Below the pieces are notes generated by a model. It searched no databases, had not been told where the DNA came from, and was given only the letters and a program-made list of their open reading frames with translations. The position numbers were made by a program, and so were the translations under genes. 64,000 nt of DNA from Megaustenia siamemsis. Lineage: Eukaryota; Mollusca; Gastropoda; Stylommatophora; Ariophantidae. The stretch lies in NCBI GenBank assembly GCA_032433765.1, contig JAVIAB010000073.1, forward strand, positions 68,032,087 through 68,096,086. The letters are read 5' to 3'. The number at the start of each line of letters is the position of its first letter. Position 1 is the stretch's first letter. Of this stretch, positions 45,951 to 56,667 are shown one piece after another.

Positions 45951-47639
45951 TTGGTCGAGCAGTTCAACAAGACCCCCAAGGAGTCGCAAAGCGCTCATGA
46001 ACACTACACCAGCGCTGTGGAAAAATGGGAGCATCTCCGCAACGTCATCTACAACAACGCGGTTAGCATCTTTGGAAAACTGACACTTAAGTCTCACGAT
46101 TGGTTTGAAGCCAATAATGTTATGACACCCGTAATCGAAGCTAAACGCGCGGCCTTCTTAGATCACAAGCGCGCAATAAATGCAAATACTCTGCAGGCTA
46201 TTAAAATGACCAGAGACAAAGTCCAGCAAACAGCTCGGCGCTGTGCTAACGAGTACTGGCACCAGCTTAGCGACAGCATCCAGACTGCATCTCAAACTGG
46301 AAACCTAAAAGTAATGTATGATGGCATAAAGAAAGCCCTTGGGCCAACAAAATGCACTATTGCCCCACCAAAGTCATCCACTGGGGAGAAAATAACAGAC
46401 AGAGGCAAACAGATGGAAAGATGGGTGGAACATTATTCTTCACTTTATTCAATAGAAAACACTGTTACATCAAACGCCCTCGACGCCATACAATGTCTCC
46501 CACCTATGGAAGAGTTAGACATTGAACCAACCATAGAGGAACTTAGCAAGGCCATAGATAGCTTGGCCACCGGCAAGGCTCCAGGACAAGATGGGATCCC
46601 TCCCGATCTGATTAAATCCTGCAAAATTGCATTGTTACATCCCCTGCTTGAAGTGCTACATCTATGCTGGAAAGAGAAAGCCATTCCTCAAGATATGAGA
46701 GACTCTGTGATTGTAACTCTCTACAAAAATAAAGGAGATAGAAGCGACTGCAACAACTACAGAGGCATCTCCTTACTCAGCATAGTCGACAAGACCTTCG
46801 CCAGAGTCATCTTAGGAAGGCTACAAAAACTCGCAGAACGCGTATATCCTGAATCGCAATGCGGCTTCAGATCCGGAAGATCAACTGCAGACATGATTTT
46901 CTCCTTACGTCTACTTCAAGAAAAATCTAGAGAGCAGAAAAAGCCTCTCTTCATAGCCTTTATCGATCTTACAAAGGCATTTGACCTTGTCAGCAGAGAA
47001 GGTCTTTTCAAAATACTTTCCAAAATAGGCTGCCCCACTCTACTGACGTTAATCAAATCGTTTCACGAGGACATGAAGGGCACCATCCAATATGATGGCA
47101 GCACATCACAACCCTTCGGCATACGCAGCGGCGTCAAGCAAGGATACGTTCTTGCTCCAACTCTATTTGGAATCTTCTTCGCTGTTCTGTTAAAACATGC
47201 ATTCTCACATGCAAATGAAGGTGTCTATCTGCATACTAGATCCGATGGCTGATTGTTCAATATCTCAAGACTAAAGGCAAGGTCTAAGGTCAGACATTTC
47301 TCTATTAGAGATCTGTTATTTGCTGACGACGCTGCACTTGTCACGCAAAGTCAGGAAGAACTCCAGAGCATTGTACATCGCTTTTCACATGCCTGCCGAG
47401 ACTTCGGTCTAACAATAAGTTTGCAGAAAACTAACATACTCGGTCAGGACACCGAAGCAACACCTGAAATCTCTATCGACAACTATAAACTTGATATCGT
47501 GCGGCAGTATAACTACCTGGGGTCCATCATCAGCGACAGACTATCTTTAGATACAGAAATTGACACTCGTATTGGTGAAGCTGCTACCACCTTTTGCGGT
47601 TGTGTCTTTCTAGGCGTGTCTGGCAAAACAGCAAATTGA
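45951..47639 (+). pseudogene. LINE F reverse transcriptase
   Basis: A single frame of about 560 codons broken only by TGA at 47250-47252 (before LFNISRLKARSK). It contains the RT fingers, palm and thumb with both catalytic motifs (FIDLTKAFD and FADD). The frame is actually open upstream to the end of the 55 bp array, so 45951 is not a true start. The thumb and C-terminal domain continue in other frames to 48183. Confidence 0.88.
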
Positions 47640-48204
47640 CAATTAAAACAAAAGTCGCAGTGTACAATGCCTGCATAATTAGTATCCTCCTGTATGGCAG
47701 CGAATCTTGGACAACCTATGTAAAGCAGGAGAGAAGGCTAAATGCATTCCATATGCGATGTCTACGCCGTGTTCTTGGTATCACCTGGAAGGATAAAGTG
47801 ACAAACGTGGAGGTCCTGACTCGCACAGGCCTACCGAACATCTACACGCTGCTCAAACAACGTAGGTTACGCTGGCTTGGCCATGTACACCGTATGAAAG
47901 ATGGCCGCGTACCAAAAGATATACTCTCGGACAACTGGCAGATAGTAAAAGAACTAGGGGTCGCCCAAAACTTCGATTTGTAGATGTGTGTAAACGCGAC
48001 ATGAAGACTGTGAACATACACCCTGCAGCATGGGAAGACATAGCTGCAGACCGCAATCTCTGGAAACACACTCTAAAGGTTAACCTCAAAGAAGAAGCAG
48101 ACAGATTCATAGAGAAAGAGAATACATGGCGAAAGAAAAGAAAGGAAAAAATAACATTTCTAAGGGCGCTGAAAAATCCATAGTCAACTATGACTGACGG
48201 AGGC

Positions 48205-48437
48205 TACTATATACTTGTACGACGTAAGGTTTTTTTTTTCTCTTACTCCTTTCCAAAGTTAACCCTGAGTTTTGAGAAGCTGGTAATATATATGAAGAGA
48301 CGGTATACATATATCGGCCATATGGTGAGAAGTAATAAAGGATAATAAAGCAAGCCATGAAATAGGAAACAACAGGAAACTGAGAAATATCACTTAGAAG
48401 CATGCTGATCAAAGAGATAAAGATAATTCGTATCGAC
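48205..48437 (+). repeat. Long direct repeat flanking LINE F, right copy
   Basis: Starts TATATACTTGTACGACG directly after the LINE F 3' end and ends AGATAATTCGTATC. It matches 44553-44702 at both edges and keeps about 75 bp of internal sequence missing on the left. Confidence 0.85.
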
Positions 48438-48482
48438 TCTCTCAATGAGATTAGTGAGGTACACTTGATATGTGATAGTGTC

Positions 48483-49276
48483 AGATATCAGACATATCAG
48501 TATGCTGATGATACTGTTCTACTAGCAGAAAATCCTAAAGACCTACAACAATTACTTAATGTGATAAACATAACAAGCAAAAAATATGGACTAGATATGA
48601 ATATCAAAAACACTAAACTATGATCATGAACAAAGAAAATCCTCAAGACCTACAATTAAATATCACAGTTGAGGGAATACATCTGGAGACAGTCCAGAGC
48701 TACAACTACGTGGGGCATACTATAACCAATGATGGAAAATGTAAAATTGAAATAAACAAAAGAATAGGTATGGCAAAAAGTAATTTTAATGCCAGGAAAA
48801 ATATACTAACAACAAAACAAATATCAGCAGGGCTGAAACTAAGAATGGTAAAATGTTACATCTTCTCAGTATTCCTGTATGGTGCAGAAACATGGCCATT
48901 AGACAAGAAAACAGAACAGAAAATTTAAGCCTTTGAAATGTGGATTTATAGAAGAATAGGTAGAATTGGATGGAAAGAAAAGAAAACAAACGATGAAGTT
49001 TTAAAACAACTGAAAATAAAACGAGAACTACTAAATTACAATTAAGACAAGACAAATGAAATTTTTGGGGCATGTTAAAAGACACAACAGCCTACTAAAA
49101 TTAATATTAGAATTGAAAATACAAGGTAAAAGAGGCAGAGGCAGACCAAGACTAACATGGACGAGTAACATAAAAAAGATGGACAAGTCAATCTATGACA
49201 GCCTGCACCATCAAATCAAGAAACAGAGTAGAATGGCGATCCATGGTAGCCAACCTTCGTTGCGGAGAAGGCACTC

Positions 49277-49323
<47 letters not shown>
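48483..49323 (+). mobile_element. LINE C copy 3, 5'-truncated, TSD of 12-28 bp
   Basis: Plus-strand RT from TYQYADDTVLLAENPKDLQQ (intact YADD) through YNYVGHTITNDGKCKIEINK, FSVFLYGAETWPLDKKTEQK, stop TAA at about 48926, a frameshift at about 49045, and MKFLGHVKRHNSLLKLILEL, then RGRGRPRLTWTSNIKK, to SLRRRHS. The (ATG)n tail at 49278-49325 is read as Met codons. TGAGGTACACTT lies at 48455-48466 and 49324-49335, and similarity continues for about 16 bp (ATGTGATRRTGTC). Confidence 0.87.
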
Positions 49324-49326
<3 letters not shown>

Positions 49327-49352
49327 GGTACACTTCGGGATGTGATGATGTC

Positions 49353-49900
49353 CAACGCCACTGGCAAAGATGTAAGGAATTTGTATGGCCCCAAACGGCT
49401 GAGAGCAACAACAATTTCAACATAAGTAAAATGGTTAATTGTATAAACTGCTGAACCAAATCAGCTTAGGATCTTCAGATTAATAAGCCTCTAAATAGAG
49501 ACTCATGGGAAAACTGCTCCACAAGCAATGATACAACACGAGATGGTGATTGCGCTAGTTATGAGATGTATATAAAAGGAATCAGCTCGTATCATAAAAC
49601 TGTTCTTGTTCTGAGTTTCAAGTTTGGCTAAAGAGAAACATAAAGGATCCATATTTATAATATAAACAAATACAAGGGACTGACATTAAAATAAAAAGTT
49701 TAAGAAACATTTTAGGTCAAGAAAAAAAGAAAATTTTAATCCAGTTTTAAAAAAAAAACGATGAAAGCAGCCTGTAATGAATGAAGAATTAAAGAAATTA
49801 TTAATTTTGTTTTGTTTTGCTAATGCCGATTGCCGATTCAGGTTTTGATCTCTCGCAACAAAGACGCTACTGGCAGATTGGAGGGAAAAAAGGGGAGGGG
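49353..49900. other. Unique AT-rich DNA, no gene supported
   Basis: The poly-Met ORF from LINE C runs in to 49454, but nothing past the tail is recognisable. Confidence 0.4.
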
Positions 49901-49903
49901 ACA

Positions 49904-50290
49904 GGGATCTGGGTGGTCTAGAGGTAAAACGTCGACCTCTTGACGGTAAGAGAGAAAGGTCCCTGGTTCAAATACTGCTATAGGCTGGGGAAATTCGGTG
50001 GCTTCCTCGTGGCGTTGTTGCCTTCCTCGGTCCATGTGTTGTCAAGCTCTCGCGATTGAGAGACGTTGTGTGTACACTCGCACAAGTTAATGAACCCTTG
50101 ACAGTCTACAGTCGAAAAGAGTAGGCTGAAAATGGATGCTGCCCGGGCAATAATTGTTAAGCAAATCTACACATGCCGAAGGCAGATGTGTGGGGCCGAA
50201 AGGTGCAGAGATCGCGGCTTTACCTCAAACAAGTGACACAACGCACCAACATCCACTTAATTGGGGAACACTAAGAAGAAGAAGAAGAAA
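49904..50290 (+). mobile_element. tRNA-headed SINE S2, composite, with S3-type 3' end and (AAG)n tail
   Basis: A box TGGTCTAGAGG (49914-49924) and B box-like GGTTCAAATAC (49965-49975) sit in a tRNA-like head starting GGGATCTGGG. A unique body of about 200 bp follows (CGATTGAGAGACGTTGTGTG, GAACCCTTGACAGTCTACAG). The last 100 bp, from GGGGCCGAAAGGTGCAGAGA through CAACGCACCAACATCCACTT, are shared with repeat S3. The end is (AAG)5. The pol III boxes make this a SINE; (AAG) also ends LINE E, a possible partner. No TSD found. Confidence 0.8.
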
Positions 50291-51366
50291 TTGCCATATT
50301 GTATGTCTGCCATTATTCATCTTGATAACGTGGATCAAATGGTGTTCTGACGTGCAACACGTGTTTTAGATTTAGAGTTTAACTGTCGATATTTTTTCAA
50401 CGATTAATTCCTCATGATTATCTATTAATATAACCCGTAGCACAGGAATCTTGTACGCCTCCCTCTGTATGGCTGACACCCCCCCCCCCCTCTCCTCCCG
50501 TAAACAAAAATCGAATACATGATGATGATGATGATACTCCCTTGAACAAACATGTGTAAACTAACGCTTTGTTATCTCACGCTCCTTACTCTGATACGAT
50601 TTCCCACGCTGCCTACTACACGCCTGGCCTGCAGCGTTAGCATACAGACCAGACCGCTTTTAACTTTGATTCCAGACTTTTCTGATTAATTCCATACTGT
50701 GGTTACAGTGGCTGAGTGAAGGTGCACGACGACTCCTGATTCAGATCTGTTACGGTTTGGGTAACATAACTAGACCTTCTAGTTACATACAGCCCGCATT
50801 TGGCCTAGGAGGAAATGCTGACTGGCCTTGGTATTTGCGAGAATTCTTTATCGCAGCAGCAACAATATGAACTACACCAGCCGACATACAACTAAGATTG
50901 AGTAACGCTTGTTTGATCCACCTTAAGCACATGACTACGATTGTCTTCTGACTTCATCGACGCTCTTGTTTGTCTGCCATTATCTTCTCTTTTTAATCGC
51001 AAATGGCATACTTTTACCGTCACACCCCACACCCCACCTTTTTCCTTGTGTTGTCTAGTCCTTGAAATTCGTTGTGACTATCGAGTACAAAGTTAGAAAC
51101 CGCAGTTAATTCCTTGATCTGCGCAATGTAAGAGATCTACACGCCAGGTATCAGAGCACACGGGAAGGACACATTTAATATTGATATTGACGCGTCTATT
51201 GTAAATTCTTCGAATGAAGTCTGCAGACCGAGAGTAGAAAGTAAATGCTGAAGACAAAAGTCAATAGCTAAACTAGCAGCACACTCACATATAAAGTAGA
51301 ATTTCAATGAAGAATATACATAGTTAAATAGCTCAGAAATTATGCTAATACGAGTATTTCACAAGA
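50291..51366. other. 1.1 kb unique DNA, no gene supported
   Basis: C(10) run at about 50479-50488 and a short (ATG)n at 50520-50535. Otherwise unremarkable. Confidence 0.4.
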
Positions 51367-51900
51367 ATGAATGGTCTGATCAATCTGGATCTGGTTGAAC
51401 CATGGAAGAGAAAAACACTTGGTGATGCTTCATTAGACTCCTCCAAAATTGGACGCAGAAAAGCCCAGTACACCCTTCCACTGAACTACAGTGGGGCCAA
51501 TACCATGGCACGAAACAAGTGCAGAACAAACTGGAAGCAAACGCTGCAAATAAACGACAGGTAAGATCCCATATATCTGCTGCCATGGTACACCTAGACC
51601 ATCATTTTCCACCTCAGAACAGACCACTGCAGTCTCCAGCACAGCCTTTATGTAGTAGGAGTAACCCACACTGACGAGTGCCACTGCGGAAGAGCGTCCA
51701 AGACTCCTGAAAGCCTGAGTGACAACAATGCCGAACTTTATGTTAAATCAAGCCCAACGACACCAGACATAACAATTGCGGTTACAATCCGAAGATCTGA
51801 TGAGGAATGCGAACTTCGTCCTGGAAGGGCGAAGGTAAAAGACCAACAACTTCTTTAACACGGGGAGAGAGAGAGAGGGAGAGAGAGAGAGAGAGAGGAA
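51367..51900 (+). other. Unrecognised ORF segment ending at a donor-like site, then (GA)n
   Basis: A 65-codon plus ORF (51367-51564; segments WKRKTLGDASLDSSKIGRRK and LNYSGANTMARNKCRTNWKQ) is cut by CAG/GTAAGA at 51561. About 300 bp of unique sequence follow and end in a (GA)n run at 51864-51897, much like the end of the nested element at 9736-10535. It could be a retroelement 3' part with a GA tail. No TSD found and no protein family recognised. Confidence 0.3.
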
Positions 51901-52270
51901 GGGATCCTGAGAGGGAGATCCTAACAGATTGAACATTATCATAAGTCTCGAATAAATGTGACTGTGGCGCAGGCACAATCACTGCAGAACACATGCACTA
52001 AGGTAGTGCATAACATATGATTTGTAAACATATATGGAGCCATGAAGCTGCTTGAGCCACTTATCTTCATGTCCTTTTGTTGATTTTCATGTTGCACCAT
52101 TGACGAGTACAGTGGCATGTAGTTATTTTTGAAATGCGACAGTTTATATTCCTTTCCGCTTATTAAACTGTATTCAAAGGCTAGAAGTTATTCATCCAGA
52201 TACATTAAATGTTGACAGTAGAAGCAGATTACCAGAAAGATTCCAGCTATCACGTATTAAATATTGTGCT
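51900..52270. other. Unique DNA, nothing recognised
   Basis: No ORF, boxes or repeats of note. Confidence 0.4.
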
Positions 52271-52274
52271 TGCT

Positions 52275-52575
52275 TGTTCACCCGATGACTAAAGGAATCT
52301 CTTTGTCATCCTCCTTTAAAAGCGGGCGTGTATGCGATATGGTGTGGTTTCCGTTAGAACTGTGATATTTGCCGCTTTCAGCCCAACTCATCCGACTTAA
52401 GCATGGCATTTTTGCGTACCGGGTTGTTTTCCTTCTCAATCCCTAGTCATCTGGCCAGACTAGACTGGTTACTAAAGGCACCTCGAAGAGGTGGAGTAGG
52501 GATGAGTGGTTCTGGTTCAGCGATCCTGGCGCAAGCCATCAGCTATGATTCGCTTGCAACTTCAGCTCTGCTGTT
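52275..52575 (-). repeat. Dispersed repeat S3, near full length
   Basis: Read on plus: CACCCGATGACTAAAGGAAT, TTGCCGCTTTCAGCCCAACT, CATCCGACTTAAGCATGGCA, CCAGACTAGACTGGTTACT, GGTTCAGCGATCCTGGCGCA and CAACTTCAGCTCTGCTGTTG, in the same order as the 32270 copy. Confidence 0.78.
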
Positions 52576-52579
52576 GTCG

Positions 52580-53150
52580 GACTCTTTGACCTCCCGTTCA
52601 CTGACTGTTATGATAAATTTTGTACTTATAATATATTTATGTTTTCTTCTGTTCCTTATATATCCACAACCGTAGATATTTTCTGGCAAGTATCATGCCA
52701 TCACAACTCACCTTAGGTTAGGCATACATTACAGTGAATGCTTTTGTAGCTGAATATGTGAAAAATTAGAAACCTTATAAGAGCATGGAACTCATCATCG
52801 GGGCAAAACTCTCCGTGTCTGACAATTCGCTGCTAAGTTTCGTAGGTCTGGTTTTGTTCTTAAGCCTGATGTTGAGCCTTATCTCTTGTTTTTCTTTGAG
52901 TTTCTTTGATGTTCCTTGCTTTCCTGTGCCACCTGATACCCACCGTGTTGAGATCAAGGACATCATTTTTACTATCCGACCTATCATCCAGTGAAATCAC
53001 CGTCTTAAAATCTTGTTATAGTTATGGGTCGCCGCCAATTATGATGTGAAGAGTGATATGCAAAATCTAACAAGAACTAACTGTGTAGCATTGTTCAAAT
53101 AAAGCGACGAACAGCGCCACATAAATCATTATATCATTATTAGAAAAAGC
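52580..53150. other. Unique DNA, no gene supported
   Basis: Mirror-image short ORFs at 52775-52994 have no motif. Confidence 0.4.
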
Positions 53151-53154
53151 TTTC

Positions 53155-53309
53155 ATTATAAGTGAAAGGAAATGTGTTTTATGCTATACAGACTACACCA
53201 AAGCATGTGACAAAGTAAAAGCATCATGAAATTGTCAAAAGTGTATAAAGTATAAACTATTGACAGCAAAGATTTAAGAATGATAAAGAACATGTACAGG
53301 CAACCAAAA
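53155..53309 (+). mobile_element. LINE A2-type RT fragment, plus strand
   Basis: Reads CFMLYRLHQ/CYTDYTKACDKVK in alternating frames, then a KDLRMIKNMYRQPKAA-like end. This is the first catalytic block (F-x-DYTKAFDKV) of an A-type LINE. It stops abruptly at the minus-strand A2 tail at 53310. Confidence 0.6.
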
Positions 53310-53515
53310 GCTGCCATCATCATCAAGCACCATGCCTGATGGTGTAGATGATCATGTCTCTCCACAACCATCGATCTCGACAGTTATTTATCATTTCTGT
53401 TGTTGACCTTCTGCCAAACAATACTCTTAAGCTGTCTGGTATCTTGTATCTTTGTCTCCCTCTATCTCTTTGTCCCTCAACTTTCCCCACTTGTCACAAT
53501 ATATGTATACACATA
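53310..53515 (-). mobile_element. LINE A2 copy 2, short 3' fragment
   Basis: Tail CATCATCATCAAGCACCATG, then the A2 C-terminal coding sequence (plus reads TGATCATGTCTCTCCACAAC, GTTGTTGACCTTCTGCC). Truncated after about 200 bp. Confidence 0.75.
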
Positions 53516-53577
53516 CACTATATGACATAATTTAGAGAGTTATGGTATTTTACCTATTATCCTATTGTTTATACTTC

Positions 53578-53690
53578 ATCATTATGTGCCATACCGGTTG
53601 ACGTAGGTGTTCATGTCCCTCCTCAATCTTCTATCCACAGTGCATCGTATCAGTTCTGTTCTTGACTGTTTGATGATTGTTGTTGATTAT
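53578..53690 (-). mobile_element. LINE A1 copy 5, short 3' fragment
   Basis: Plus reads CATCATTATGTGCCATACCG, GTTGACGTAGGTGTTCATGT and CACAGTGCATCGTATCAGTT, the same as the last 110 bp of the 3922 copy. Confidence 0.75.
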
Positions 53691-54735
53691 ATATACTACG
53701 TAATAAATAACACCTGAACATTTTGAAATAGTGTTGTGCGTGTGTCTGTGTGCGTTCGCGCGTGTAATTTGTATGTATGGCTTATTGGGCTTGTTGGATA
53801 TCATAGTTTCACTTATTCCAAGAAGCGCAGCCTCTGGTGAGCTGATAGCAGTTAGCGAATCATGCTGAATTATGCAGTCAGGGACTAGGAAACTACAAAC
53901 CAGAGCTGACAGACCCAATGTTAGCTCTACACGATGGTTCCAGAAGCAAGCTGTGTTGTAGAGGTCGAAGATGTAAATCTAACTTGGTCCCAAATATACC
54001 AAGCCAAACATACCGTATCGAATGGCGCACGATTGTATATGCAACTACGCCGTTAACTGTGACGCAAAGCAATAAACGCCATTAATATGACGTACGGCGA
54101 AGGGAAAACATGTTATGAAAGGCAAGTCCAATAATAATAATGCAGTTGCTGGTGGTTATTTAACAGCGTAAACTTTATTGTTGTACCTTTTTTGCGAGAG
54201 CTCATTAAAACAATTTCAAAACAGGAGTGTTCGTTTGATGTGACATTGAATATCATTTATTGCTGGACTTCTAAGTGGTGACAAGCTACCCCGAATGGTC
54301 GTGTTGACAACGATAAACATACTAAGTCCTAAACATAGATGTGTTATGTGCCACATTCTAGGCTGCAACATGCTTCCAAGTATTCAATAATATTGTTATT
54401 GTAAAGATTAGTTTTCCATTGGCGATGTGTGAGTAACAATAAATCATCAATCGTGAAGCAATCAATATGTCAGGTTACTCATCGGCATTCCTCATATCAG
54501 AAGATGTTATTTGTCAAACTGTTATTGTTCAAATCTCTAGGCGAGGCTAGACTGCTTGTTGTTGATGCAGCTGCATGTCACTTCTTGCTCTCTAACAAGG
54601 TCAAGCTTTAATTTTGCCCGCATAAAGAGAACTTTGTTTTTTTGCAATGATCCCGTGGGAAATGAAAATTCATAAAGTGACGTCAAGTTGCCATAATTTT
54701 ATTGTAGCTGAGCCAAGAATAAAGTAATAAAATCG
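53691..54735. other. 1 kb unique DNA, no gene supported
   Basis: A (TG)-rich patch at 53738-53765. ORFs are short and featureless. Confidence 0.4.
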
Positions 54736-54866
54736 TAGAAACTAATACTCTATGGTTCTGATTTGAGGATATTATACAGTAGACAACAACTGTTCTATAG
54801 TTCTAATTTGGGGACATAAAGTAAACAACATATGTTCTATAGTTCTGATTTTGGGATATTATAAAC
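54736..54866 (+). repeat. Three short tandem units of about 45 bp
   Basis: CTATRGTTCTRATTTKRGGA occurs at about 54751, 54795 and 54838, each followed by ATAAASTARACAACA-like sequence. Confidence 0.6.
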
Positions 54867-54867
54867 T

Positions 54868-55311
54868 AACTAAAAGAGTTCTTAAATGTTATGTAGAGCC
54901 AGTCTTAACATATGGATGCGAATCATGGACAATAGGACAACAGACAAGAAAATCACTGGAGTCTGTAGAAATGTGGTTTTACAGAAGAATGTTGAGAGTA
55001 CCATGGACAGCTAAGAAGAGTAATGAAAACGTTCTGAAAGAGGTCAAAGCAAAAAGAGAACTAATTTCCAATATTAGGAAGAAACAATCATCATTTTTTG
55101 GCCATGTAATGAGAAGAGAACAACTGGAATATATTGTAACAACTGTAAAAATTGAGGGACGAAGAGATAGAGGGAAGCAAAGAGAAAAAATAACAGACAG
55201 CTTAAGAGAATGGCTTGGCAGAAGGTCAACAACAGAAATGACAAATAACTGCCGAGATCGAAAATTGTAGAGAGACATGATCCCCTACGCCAGTAGGCAG
55301 GGTACTTGATG
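54868..55311 (+). mobile_element. LINE A2 copy 3, 5'-truncated
   Basis: Plus strand, about 135 codons: KRVLKCYVEPVLTYGCESWT, MWFYRRMLRVPWTAKKSNEN, SSFFGHVMRREQLEYIVTT and RRDRGKQREKITDSLREWLG, then TAG for Trp at 55268 and PYASRQGT to the end, where the stop is the first TGA of the (TGA)n tail at 55308. Confidence 0.88.
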
Positions 55312-55319
55312 ATGATGAT

Positions 55320-55860
55320 GACCCATTTAAAAAAAAACCTAACAAATTACACAAAATCGACAGGTTCTTTCAGATTTCCGGTTATGAAAGAATAACTTGA
55401 TAGGGATTGAAACCATTGTTTCTTCTGGGCAATTCAGGAATTCCCGAAGTATTTCGTTAGGCTGGCTACCCACGAAAACTAGTGTTGCTCGCCGCTCTAC
55501 ATACGGTATTTTATATTCAAAATATTCATTGCAGTGACATAATCTTAAAGAGAGTGTTTTCTTTTTCTTAATAAACGCTCGCCCGGGCTGATTGATACTA
55601 ATTTTAAAAATAAATGAGTTACAACCTGTGTATGCTATCTCGATATATCGCATTCGTTTAGTTGAACTATATGCCAGTTTGTCTGCTGATTCTAATGTAG
55701 CAGTCTTTCTGCAGTTTGATATTAGTCTCATGATGTTTAATTACCATGAAGTGTTACTGGGTAGTGAGTATGTAAAGTGCAGTTTGAGATGCAGAGAGTT
55801 TAAAATCCTTCATCATCATTAACATTAATCATTAACAAAATTTCGTTCTGAAATCACATG
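55320..55860. other. Unique DNA, no gene supported
   Basis: A 130-codon minus ORF at 55339-55731 overlaps a plus ORF. Neither has a recognisable domain. Confidence 0.3.
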
Positions 55861-55861
55861 T

Positions 55862-55950
55862 GATGGGCGGGGTCGAAAGATGCAGATGTCGCAGCTTGAT
55901 GTAAACTACGATACAACTCTCTACACCATTTTAACGTTTTTAAAGGTTGA
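55862..55950 (+). repeat. Dispersed repeat S3, 3' part
   Basis: GGGGTCGAAAGATGCAGATG and ACAACTCTCTACACCATTTT align with the S3 3' half. Confidence 0.5.
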
Positions 55951-56076
55951 GCTATGAAGTCATTGGGCCAACGTAGTAGATACAGACGTTGCCTACCAAT
56001 AGTGAAAATGTACGGGGGAAAAAGGGGAAAGGGGGGGGGGGAGGATAAGCAAAGAAACCTAAATAGAAAAGTTAAT

Positions 56077-56218
56077 CATCATGTACCGTACCTGCTGGCG
56101 TAGGTGATCATGTCTTTCCACAACTTTCGATCTCGACAGTTATTTATCATTTTTGTTGTTGAATTTCTGCCAAGCCCATCTCTTAAACTATCTGATGCCT
56201 TTTCTCTTTGCTTCCCTC
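56077..56218 (-). mobile_element. LINE A2 copy 4, 142 bp stub with 13 bp TSD
   Basis: Only the last 140 bp of A2 (plus reads CATCATGTACCGTACCTGCT, GGCGTAGGTGATCATGTC, TTTCTCTTTGCTTCCC). TAGAAAAGTTAAT flanks it at 56064-56076 and 56219-56231. Confidence 0.88.
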
Positions 56219-56234
56219 TAGAAAAGTTAATAGA

Positions 56235-56660
56235 GACATTAAAGAAAGGACAATGCTACATATAGAGAGACACTCACCATCCTCTGCCCGTTTTCCCAGC
56301 TCTCTCTCTCTTTCTCTCACACACACAGGTTATCACATCTCCCCTAATCTCTGTTCCCATGTACACTTAAGCCTGGTGTTTATGTTTACTGTTGTAAAAG
56401 GGCTTGTCTTCTGTCACTTCAAGTATCGAGTTTTAAAGGGCGCGAAGTTTCCTGATACCTGAAACTTGCCAACAAGGTCCCTCTTGTTTGCTAGTCAATT
56501 ACCCTGCCTTTTAAAATATGCCTACGTAATTAACGCGCTCACAATTAATTGAGCATACACTCACAGTTTTGACAACATGTTCTATACCTGAGTGTGTGTG
56601 CTTTTTATTTCTATTTTTTTTATTTGTGTGCATAACGTCCGCCATTACAGAACTGAAAGT
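56235..56660. other. Unique DNA, no gene seen
   Basis: A (TC)(CA)-rich patch at 56300-56327, otherwise nothing recognised. Confidence 0.4.
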
Positions 56661-56667
56661 TATATTT

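Larger units (their letters stand above)
44703..48204 (+). mobile_element. LINE F (endonuclease + RT), nearly complete but disrupted
   Basis: A 3.5 kb element. It opens inside the endonuclease (NEADYVFYWQGK), with frameshifts at about 44868 and in the T-run at 45141-45147. The EN core carries ISVYAPTL, LLGDFNARIG and SWRHPRWKHWHQLDLIL, then SDCDSDHSLVCC-type sequence that is amplified into a 55 bp array (45256-45860). After the array the frame continues CKLKLLPRRFHYARQPKKRP into RT: APGQDGIPPDLIK, CNNYRGISLLSIVDKTFARV, FIDLTKAFDLV, RSGVKQGYVLAPTLFGIFF, TGA at 47250, LLFADDAALVTQ, then ILLYGSESWTTYVKQERRLN, RRLRWLGHVHRMKDGR and a basic C-terminus to 48183. Further frameshifts lie at about 47600 and 47930. 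Long direct repeats flank it. Confidence 0.9.

Noticed and set aside
49278..49325. Functional poly-methionine protein segment
   Set aside because: It is the (ATG)n tail of LINE C read in frame.
53155..53515. Twin-priming 5' inversion
   Set aside because: The inverted segment is adjacent to the 3' tail instead of the 5' end.
55339..55731. 130-codon minus ORF as a gene
   Set aside because: Overlapped by an opposing ORF, with no domain recognised. Kept only as an unexplained spacer.
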